A stretch of DNA of 64,000 nt, from contig JAPFFF010000023.1 in assembly GCA_039105265.1 (NCBI GenBank), positions 620,001-684,000 on the forward strand. Direction: 5' to 3'. Below, in pieces: positions 10,801 through 18,700 of this stretch. Position numbers and translations under genes: made by a program. The stretch's first letter is position 1, and each line of letters begins with the position of its first letter. The notes under the pieces are model-generated. The model was not told the origin of the DNA. It ran no database searches and saw only the letters and a list, made by a program, of their open reading frames with translations. The stretch comes from Tritrichomonas musculus. Lineage: Eukaryota; Parabasalia; Tritrichomonadida; Tritrichomonadidae.

Positions 10801-13106
10801 TTTCCAACAAAAAAGAAAACCTTTCTTGATAGATTTCCAATATTAATAATAACATTTTCTTTTTCAAAATTTTTGGTTGTGTCTGAAAAAATGGAAAAAT
10901 TAAATGATTGATATTTGAAAAACGAGGATGTATGAAACTCAACAGGAATGCATTTATCATTTATTATTCCAAATTCATATTTGATTGAGATATTATTTAT
11001 TGGATTTTGACTTTTATGAAATAATACTTCAATGATTTGTCCATCTGATTTATTTTGTTTGGATACATAAGTTGTTTTTATAGTATTATCTTCTAAAGGG
11101 ATAATTTTATCCAAAAAAGTAATTTTTGCATCATCTGATCTATTATAAATATATTTTTCAAATAATAATTTTGAGCTTAAATTTGAGAAAAATGGAACAA
11201 TTTCAATTTTGTTTTCATTTATTGCAAAAAAATGATTATTTTTGATGCTAATAAATATTATTGGTGATTTATATGTAACTGATATTGAATATTTAATTTG
11301 ATGTGACCAATTTTTATTTCCTTTTATTTTTAACCAAATTGAACCTTTAAAATAAAATGTTTTTTCATTGATGAGTTGTGTTTGATTCAAAGATTTCAAT
11401 GACTGAACTGGAAATTCGAAAATTATGAAATCTTTATTATTTTTATAAGTTGGCATTTCATCAGTTGGGTTTACAGTAACATCAAAATCACATAAAACTT
11501 CTTCATTTGTTAGATTGTCTAATCTGATTTGAATAGGTGCAATATCTATGCCATAAAAAAAGGGACCTGCATCAATTTCTATTTCTTTGATTGTTACTTT
11601 AAAATCATTTTTATATTTAAAAATTATCAGTGTAATCAAATGATAATCATTTTTAATATCAGAAATAATATCAACACTATTTACTGGTCGTGCAATTTCT
11701 TTAAGATTCAATGAAAAATCATTATAAAAATTAAGCCTAATATAATGATATGGTTCAGGCTTAAAATTGTTAGGTGATATTTCTTCAAATTCCTTTTTTA
11801 AAGACACAATTTGAATAATTTTATCACTTAAAAAGCTTGATGTATTCATTGGTGTTTGGCCTATATCATTTGAGAATTTAATATTTCCAAATTTTTCCAA
11901 TTCAGATACATATGATAACAAATAAGTATCATTCAGAGTGCGTGATAGTGTTTTATTCCAAAATTGGAGTCTACTAATGAATTCATCAAGAGAAGATTCA
12001 CCAAAAACGACTTCAATTTGTTTTTTATCGTTTGTATTAATTTTATTCTCAATATATTTTTTATCTTCATTGACGCTTTGTAATATAATATTTATTGATT
12101 CATTATTTGATAAGTTATACATTAAAATCTTAATTTCATATAGATGATTTTTTAGCTGAGATGAACGTTCAAGTTGCTCTCTTATTTCTTCTGCTACGAA
12201 TCTCCATGGATTAGCAAATAAAGATATAATTTTGCTTTTATTTACATCATAAAAAAGTTCTTCATGAATAGTATCGTTCCATTCTGAACTTCCAAGCGTA
12301 TCAACCAGCATTGCGATTAATTTTTTAAAGAAAATAAGACCATGCTGATTATTAAAAGGAATCATTGACATTAAATTAATCAAAATTTCTCTGAGAAGTT
12401 TTGAACTGTTAGATTTATGAAAGAAATTTGGTGTATTATCCATCAAAAGGTCAATCAAATTTGAAAAATTAGTCATCTTATTGTCTTTGTCTTTCAAAAG
12501 TGATGATATTTCTTCATGAAAATAATTTTGAATTTCTTTTGAATAATAAGGATAAGCATTCTTATATTGTAATGATGTTTGAGAACTTTCTTGATTATAC
12601 GAATAATATCTTTTATCTTTCTTGTCTTCTTTGGAAACTTTTTTTTTACTTTCATAAAAAGATGAAATGTTTTTTGGCAATTGAAATTGAATGTAGTTGA
12701 CATGACGTTTAATTCTAAAGGTGAAAAGAGATAAAGGCATCTTTTCATTCGTGCATAATTTACGAATTTCATCAATTTGAAATCGAAAATTTGGATGTTG
12801 TAATATGTAAAAACCAATAATAGGATTTTCAACTACATATGATTCAAAAATTTCAAAATCAATTTCTTCAATATCAGAAAAATCGAGCTTTTTATATTCA
12901 ATATCTTCAATTGGATTTTGTTTTAATTCTTCAGCAATAGCATTACAAAGATTAATAACAAATACAAATTTTTGAATTAAAGGTCGTTGGTTTTCTTTTT
13001 GCTTATCGTTTTCAATTTGATTGAAATATTCTTTTATATCTTTTTTATTTAAAAAATGGTAGAACTCAGAAGGATAATTGTTTTTTACTATTTTTTGAAA
13101 TATCAC
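7878..13106 (-). CDS. giant multidomain protein with embedded LRR_5 segment, body of a transposon-split gene
   Basis: 1742-residue minus-strand open frame, one of the longest in the window. The frame stays open upstream of the formal GTG start at 13106 as far as the 16-bp target repeat at 13155-13170, so this is the downstream part of a gene whose 5' end is the frame at 13512-14093. The first about 1290 residues are of unknown family: helical at first, then a long beta-rich stretch, then helices. Residues about 1295-1420 form a short run of BspA-type LRR_5 repeats. Residues about 1490-1670 hold a tandem pair of similar modules, each with a YTFIGFS(D/N) phrase. The C-terminus is very acidic, with an alternating Asp-Tyr run. 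No signal peptide or membrane helix is evident. Function unknown. Confidence 0.75.
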   Translation of the reverse strand: MIFQKIVKNNYPSEFYHFLNKKDIKEYFNQIENDKQKENQRPLIQKFVFVINLCNAIAEELKQNPIEDIEYKKLDFSDIEEIDFEIFESYVVENPIIGFYILQHPNFRFQIDEIRKLCTNEKMPLSLFTFRIKRHVNYIQFQLPKNISSFYESKKKVSKEDKKDKRYYSYNQESSQTSLQYKNAYPYYSKEIQNYFHEEISSLLKDKDNKMTNFSNLIDLLMDNTPNFFHKSNSSKLLREILINLMSMIPFNNQHGLIFFKKLIAMLVDTLGSSEWNDTIHEELFYDVNKSKIISLFANPWRFVAEEIREQLERSSQLKNHLYEIKILMYNLSNNESINIILQSVNEDKKYIENKINTNDKKQIEVVFGESSLDEFISRLQFWNKTLSRTLNDTYLLSYVSELEKFGNIKFSNDIGQTPMNTSSFLSDKIIQIVSLKKEFEEISPNNFKPEPYHYIRLNFYNDFSLNLKEIARPVNSVDIISDIKNDYHLITLIIFKYKNDFKVTIKEIEIDAGPFFYGIDIAPIQIRLDNLTNEEVLCDFDVTVNPTDEMPTYKNNKDFIIFEFPVQSLKSLNQTQLINEKTFYFKGSIWLKIKGNKNWSHQIKYSISVTYKSPIIFISIKNNHFFAINENKIEIVPFFSNLSSKLLFEKYIYNRSDDAKITFLDKIIPLEDNTIKTTYVSKQNKSDGQIIEVLFHKSQNPINNISIKYEFGIINDKCIPVEFHTSSFFKYQSFNFSIFSDTTKNFEKENVIINIGNLSRKVFFFVGNINYFEEPINSDDIHFSYNNNYVHFYFNKNENKYLVSSTYQYAIYFFDVIYEGPISQQDEFEGKLTLTISNITEIVDLKIKINFINFGKSGIECNGMLNEYYYYNNDSESMVKIENINENFAFKQMQNQILISPFCFSYYAKDDSVPKIQYKNGYISEIIYDPNTQIIFEVLGFSQSNALQIFTIDDPKELFNQGKNIYILARIKDRHETFFPIISTNIDNTYPFNSIMFRSSVKKAVSLIAQFTNNSEFIEYSNTSLKINFESFISALDKLISNRYYILKSLNFFISTNIPLSSIKNQQETVFNALFKKEDITKCEYVISYENNYQKSINAERENIEKYRKNGFIITSVLKWTETKGITSSTIDELNEYKNEIFNPKRDIKIVYDYELTDTELIEFPEKMTIDLIDQSFSKILYLTYFLPNIIYDITINRIPLNGVINILNQLISIYKWTYNHGDYFPFVIFKKKFKQAYFLMITKIIKSIETIIDLCLGELPDSNIEYVVLPKFRIKNLIIPQFSTRNRSILYKSKNLNEKINYIFNEKDLTCSVGKSPEASGSILIPYSVEHNKNQYRVTSIEKHAFYNCKIESIGFSPKSCITIFKEFAFENATIKKLTIPLGLKFIEKGCFNQVKCLFDIFIPSENHMFKYIDSKFFLGKSDKNMIKCDILHYVRFDVPEKSIKYFVKNIRYNYYYKIECKQPQINTNDNSIELPKFNRCTNSRLKIRTFVPIKNLFYCFFAELQQPNYHLLNIYYTHLFSIRNASDIQRFHFYPGTRNIYTFIGFSDENTMNNNIDKLEKKSIAIDNAIYKYPYVKKADPLFSPDENLFYVYFKEKNLEVKNYRKCGKSKIFEIENIKDLQRGFKVQQKDFEYYTFIGFSNKNELKTSIQILQKQSQLIEVPTIRIFEGDDVLHDYDYDYDYDDDDEEVDVFKNLENETGKKKEDLNNNDHEQSFINTNNATKKESSEEDFDYDDNDY

Positions 13107-13154
13107 AAAAATTTGAGATGTTATTTGGTCAAATGTTTCTAAATTAAATAATAA

Positions 13155-13170
13155 ATAAAATTCATCTATT
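13155..13170. repeat. left copy of 16-bp target-site duplication
   Basis: ATAAAATTCATCTATT, identical to the copy at 13554-13569 and directly abutting the left end of the foldback element. Confidence 0.75.
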
Positions 13171-13553
13171 TATTGTAAGAGAAAATGTGCTTATAAACCC
13201 ACAAAAAGTTTAACTTTTTCTTTAAATAAAAGTCCACATAAACAAAATTTGAAACAAAAAAAAATATTTCCAAAAGTTAAAAAAATAATTATATTTTAAT
13301 CTTTTTATGGTACATAATTTTTACCGATACTTACCGCCATCCGCGGAGTCTCGACTCGGCTTCGCCTCGCTCGACGCCCGCTAGGCGGTATGTAGTCTCG
13401 GTAAAAATTATGTAAAAATATAAAAAGATTAAAAATTAATATTTTTATACATATGAAAATATTTTTTTTTGTTTCAATTTTGTTTATACGACTTTATAAA
13501 TAAAGAAAAAGTTAAACTTTTTGTGGGTTTATAAGCACATTTTCTCTTATTAT
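13171..13553. mobile_element. 383-bp foldback/MITE-like DNA element
   Basis: The element is almost wholly palindromic. Its outer arms share a perfect 49-base inverted repeat (13176-13224 against 13501-13549). The arms continue as an imperfect inverted repeat towards the centre, and include the phrase TACATAATTTTTACCGA on both sides. The centre (about 13330-13400) is strikingly GC-rich and itself forms hairpins. It has no coding capacity. It sits between two identical 16-bp copies of host coding sequence and interrupts a giant gene. Plain non-autonomous DNA element by structure; a 16-bp duplication is longer than the usual 8-11 bp of hAT or Mutator-like elements, so the superfamily is undecided. 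Confidence 0.85.
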
Positions 13554-14093
13554 ATAAAATTCATCTATTAAATGGCTTTGAATAGGAATTTGATTGAATA
13601 TAGGCCCCTTTCTTTTTGTCAGAGGATTGATAAGAAGTGAAACAATATCAGCTGGCATAAAAGTAGGAATTGTTATACAAAAATCAGATTGATATTTTGA
13701 ATTAAAATTACTAACAGTTTTTAGCCAATAATCTCCAATTGAAATATCCTTATTAGCGAATTGGTTCATGAAAATGAACAGTTTTTGTGTGTTGCAAAAT
13801 TGATATTTGTCTTCTGAGACAGAATTGTATAAATCAAGAAGTAAATTAGCTCTGAGAAATGATTCATACATTTTCATTGTTGTTGATGAAATTGAATTTT
13901 TCTTCTTAAATTCTTGTATAAGAAAATCTGGTTGAAAAAGCTGTTCTAATGTGTTAATATCATTTGTTTTATAATATTTTCCAACTTTTTCGATTTCTAT
14001 TGAATAATCAATTAGTGATTTTAGAACATTTCGTTGATCATTCTGTAATTGTTTAGTATTCATCTTTGAAGACCATGAAAAATTAGAATCCAT
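13512..14093 (-). CDS. 5' part of the same giant gene, cut off by the foldback element
   Basis: 193-residue frame starting at an ATG at 14093. The last host-derived residues are HLIDEFY, encoded by the right-hand target repeat (13554-13569). The final about 14 residues and the stop come from the inserted element. The left-hand target repeat at 13155-13170 re-enters the same LIDEFY reading and continues directly, in the same frame, into the long 7878-13106 frame. The two therefore look like one ancestral gene of roughly 1,940 residues. As it stands the N-terminal piece would be a truncated mostly helical protein of unknown family. Confidence 0.65.
   Translation of the reverse strand: MDSNFSWSSKMNTKQLQNDQRNVLKSLIDYSIEIEKVGKYYKTNDINTLEQLFQPDFLIQEFKKKNSISSTTMKMYESFLRANLLLDLYNSVSEDKYQFCNTQKLFIFMNQFANKDISIGDYWLKTVSNFNSKYQSDFCITIPTFMPADIVSLLINPLTKRKGPIFNQIPIQSHLIDEFYIIRENVLINPQKV
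13554..13569. repeat. right copy of 16-bp target-site duplication
   Basis: ATAAAATTCATCTATT, identical to 13155-13170, on the other side of the foldback element. Confidence 0.75.
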
Positions 14094-14519
14094 TATAATC
14101 TTCCTATCAATTTACAAGAATTTTTTGAAAATTTTAAAACGATAAAGTACAGAAAAAAAAAAAAAAAATTGAGAGAAAAGGTTATTTATTGGCAGATAAA
14201 TAGAAGAACTGATTATTCAATTTTTTTATAGTAAAAATCAAAATAATATAAAATAATTATTTTGCTAAAACATGAAAAGTATTCTTGTCAACAGATTTTA
14301 ATGATTTTTCTGTTTTTAAATATTTTCTTTCAAAAAATAAAAATTAGGGATGCATTTCGGGCATGGGCAGGGCAAATTGCCCGAACAAACCTTTCTGCCA
14401 GGGCAGATATTCGGGCATCTATCGTTGGGCAATGCTCAAATAAAATAATAAAGAATCTGAAGGTATTAATTTTTATTGATTCAAAATTAATATTCAAAAT
14501 TCAATGATTTATAAAAGAT
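14094..14519. other. spacer containing a GC-rich repeat-like island
   Basis: AT-rich except for about 14345-14445, which is unusually GC-rich and repeats the pentamer GGGCA and its complement many times. It begins TAGGGATGCATTTCGGGC, which resembles the ends of some hAT-type elements, and the same TAGGGATG core is read inward on the minus strand at about 35665-35672. No partner end or target duplication was found, so this may be a solo transposon end or decayed short element. Confidence 0.35.
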
Positions 14520-14995
14520 TTCTTTTATTTGAAGGAATCATCAAAATTGCATTTTTAGTTTCATGTAGCCAATCTTGATCAATTGAAACTAGTTTCGAAT
14601 TTTCATCGATTTCAATCATTCGAAGTTTTGATTCTTTTGTTAATTCAACACGTCGAAGTTTATCGCATATATAAAAAGCATGTTTGTATATAATTCTAAC
14701 GTAATATTCTTAATTGATGTTTCATAAAATGTAGATTCTTCAATCGTCTCAAGTTTTGATTCTTTTGTTAATTCAACAAGTCGAAGACTATTACAATCAT
14801 AGAAAGCATGTTTGCCGATAATTTTGACTCCATTTGGAATTGTAACTATCCCTATCGATGATACCTTGAATGCCCCTTCTCCAATTGTTTGAAGTTTTGA
14901 TTCTTTTGAGATTTCAATGTGCCGAAGCTTACCACAATAAGAAAAAGCATGCTTTCCAATTTTTTTAACATCATTTGGAACATATCTCGAGATCT
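14520..14995 (-). pseudogene. BspA-type LRR fragment
   Basis: Minus-strand sequence reads as four to five LRR_5 repeats, for example VPNDVKKIGKHAFSYCGKL, then SKLQTIGEGAF, then IPNGVKIIGKHAFYDC, but with a frame change near 14700 and no start codon. The upstream side ends at about 14995 at a direct repeat (TCAAAAAGATTT), which may mark an insertion. It is a remnant of the same family as the intact gene beginning at 15757, on the opposite strand. Confidence 0.7.
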
Positions 14996-15006
14996 CAAAA
15001 AGATTT

Positions 15007-15756
15007 ATCTTTTTTTATAATTTTTATTTGTGATTTTAAAATATTTAAAAATAAATAATAGAATGCATTGATGTTTATTTTAAGATTAAAATCAAAAAAT
15101 ACATTCTTTTTTTATGAAATATTTGAGATTAAATTACGATCATTTATTTATCAAAAAGTTTAATTGAAAATTCTGATATCAAAAGTTCTGTAAAAAAATT
15201 CTCGATCTCTGAAATTGATCTCGAGAATCAGTGCATATTTATGTATCGATATCAAAAAGTCAATCAATTATCGATCTCGAGAATCGGAGAATAACAAGCC
15301 TATCAAAAAGATTTTTTAAAAACAGATATAAGAAAAATATAAACAAAACTGGTTTTATCATCAATTTTTGATGTAATAATTATCTGAAAAAGTATCTAAT
15401 TAATTCTGGTTTAGAATGGAAATTTTTGGGGCAAAATAGTTTTGAATTTCAATTATTATGAAATTTTAAGAAATTAAAAAAACTCATTTTCTTTTAAGGC
15501 TGAAAAAAGATATTATTTTGTATGATCAATGGCATAATTTTTTTATAGTAATTGATTATCAATGATAAAAAAGGCTGTGAATTAATCATTTATCGATTCG
15601 GTTAATAATTTGAAACATTTTTAATTCAAATTTTTCAATTACTATATAAAATTGAATATATAAGTTACATACTACTATTCAATTTTGAATCATTTTCTCA
15701 ATTTTCTAATCTGCGATGCATAATATTAAATTCAATCAAAATTAAAAATCATTTTC
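15007..15756. other. spacer, possible 296-bp insertion at its left end
   Basis: The 12-base phrase TCAAAAAGATTT occurs at 14995-15006 and 15303-15314, flanking 296 bp. Inside, GATCTCGAGAATC occurs twice (about 15221 and 15272). The right end reads inward as TAGGCTTGTTATTCTCC, vaguely like a hAT end, but no inverted repeat was found at the left. The rest, to 15756, is AT-rich upstream DNA of the large BspA-like gene; a TATATAAAA stretch lies about 110 bp upstream of its ATG, but its role is not established. Confidence 0.35.
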
Positions 15757-18700
15757 ATGTTTATTGCTCTTTGCTTATTAGTTTGCCAATTAATAAATTC
15801 AAAAAAAGAAGCATTTTATTCTAATGCTGCATTGATGAAAGGTTTTACAGTTATAAAACCATTAAATAATGAACACAAAATCCAGTTACTAGATAATGAT
15901 GATTATAATGGAAGCTGCGGTGAAGATGTTTATTATTCATATCATAATGGAACTTTATTAATTACAGGCTTTAGTGAAATGACAAATTTCACAGAAGATG
16001 ATAAACCATGGGTAAATCCAGCCATTTCTACTTTAATAACTGAAGTAATTGTTAGTGAAGGAGTTACTTCTATTGGTAATTACGGATTTTATGGATGTAT
16101 AAATATGGAGAATATATCACTACCAAATACTATTAGATATATTGGTGATTATGCTTTTTATCGTTGCATAAAATTAACTTCAATTAAAATTCCAAATGGG
16201 GTAACATATATTGGAGAATATTCATTTTATCAATGTAGTGGATTGACTAATGCCAATATTCCTCCCAATATTCCATATTTTGCCAAATATACTTTTTACT
16301 ATTGCACCAAATTAAAATCAGTTACAATTCCAGACAGTGTTTCATATGTTGATGATTATGCTTTTTATTATTGTACCGGATTTTCTTCATTAACTATTCC
16401 AGAAAATGTAAATTCTATTGGTTCTTATGCTTTTTCAAGCTGTACAGGGCTATCTACATTATTTATTCCAAATACAATTTCTTATGTTGGTGAAGGTGCT
16501 TTTTCTGGATGTCGTGGATTAACATCAGTAAATATTCCAAACAATATTTCTTCAATTTTGGGTTATACATTTGATTCATGTTCTAAATTAGAATATCTTG
16601 TTATTCCAGAAAATATTCATTCAATTGGAGAACATGCTTTTTCAAGCTGTTTATCATTAACTTCTATAAATATTCCAACAAAGGTTACTGTAATTTCCAA
16701 TTACACATTTTATAGTTGTTCAAAACTAGAATCAATTACTATTCCAGAAAAAGTTACATATATAGGTGAATATGCATTTTCTGGTTGTTCTTTATTGACA
16801 GAAATCGATGTTCCAAATGATGTTAATTATATTGGTTCTTATGCATTTTCTAGTTGTTCTTCAATGGCTTCAATTAAATTATCAAATAGTATAACATCAA
16901 TTGAAAACTATACATTTTATAAATGCTCAGAATTATTATCAATTTTAATACCTGATCTTGTTGAATCCATAGGAAAATTTGCATTTGCAAGTTGTACTAA
17001 ATTGGAGTCATGTACAATTCCAAAAGGTTTGAAATTTTTCGGAGAAAATTGTTTCGCTCTATGTGCAGAAATGTCATCAATCTTCATTCCTGAAGGTGTG
17101 ACAACAATTGAAAAACTGACCTTTTATTATTGTTCAAAATTAGAAACAGTGGTTATTCCTGATCATGTTTCTTTTATTGGTGAGAGTGCATTTTCTTATT
17201 GTTCTAGATTAAAATATATAGATATGCCTAATGAAATGTCAACTATAGGTGAAAGAGTTTTTTCTTATTGTTCAGAACTTGAATCAGTTAATATTTCTCG
17301 TAGAATTTCAACAATATCAAGTTATACTTTTTATTGCTGTTATGCTTTAAAGTCAATAACAATCCCTGATAATATTAATACTATTTCTGAACGTGCTTTT
17401 GCTTATTCAGGTTTAATATCATTAGATGTACCTGAAAATGTTATTACTTTTGGTGATAGTACGTTTTATTCATGCACTAGTTTAGTATCGGTTAATATAT
17501 TATCAAATCAAATGAAATCAATTGCAAAAAATTCTTTTAATGGATGCTCAGAACTATCTTCTGTTATAATTCCTGATTGTGTTACATCTTTTGAAGCAAG
17601 TTCATTTTATAAATGCTCAAAATTTGATAATTTTAATATTTCAGAAAGCGTAACAAACATCGGTGAAAGTGCTTTTTCTTATTGTTCTCGTTTGAAATCT
17701 ATAAATATTCCTGATAGTGTAAAAACATTGGGCAAAAAAGTTTTCTCATATTGTTCATTACTTGATTCAGTTAATATTTCAAGTGGACTTTCAACAATTC
17801 CAGCATGCACATTCCAATATTGCACAGGATTAAAAACTATTGATATTCCAGAAAATATATTATCATTATCAGAATATTCATTTTCATACTCAGGGCTTGA
17901 GTCATTAAAAGTTCCAGAAACTGTCAAAACATTTGGAGACAGTACATTTTATGGATGCAATCATTTAACATCAATTAATATTCCTTCAACAATGACAACA
18001 ATTGCAAAGAATGTATTTTATGGATGCTCAGAATTATCAACAATAGTAATTCCTGATAGTATTACATCATATGGTGCAAGTGCATTTGGTAATTGTACAA
18101 AATTTGAAACTTTCAATATTTCAGAATATGTTACAACACTTGGAGATAGTGTATTCACATATTGTACAGGAATGAAATATATTAATATTCCAGATACATT
18201 AACAACAATGGGTAAAAAAGTATTTTCATATTGTTCAAATCTTAATTTAGTTAATTTTTCGAAAGGACTTACAACAATTCCAGCATACACATTCCAATAT
18301 TGCACAGGATTAAAAACTATTAATATTCCAGAAAATATATTATCATTATCAGAATATTCATTTTCATACTCAGGGCTTGAGTCATTAAAAGTTCCAGAAA
18401 CTGTCAAAACATTTGGAGACAGTACATTTTATGGATGCAATCATTTAACATCAATTAATATTCCTTCAACAATGACAACAATTGCAAAGAATGTATTTTA
18501 TGGATGCTCAGAATTATCAACAATAGTAATTCCTGATAGTGTTACATCATATGGTGCAAGTGCATTTGGTAATTGTACAAAATTTGAAACTTTCAATATT
18601 TCAGAATATGTTACAACACTTGGAGATAGTGTATTCACATATTGTACAGGAATGAAATATATTAATATTCCAGATACATTAACAACAATGGGTAAAAAAG

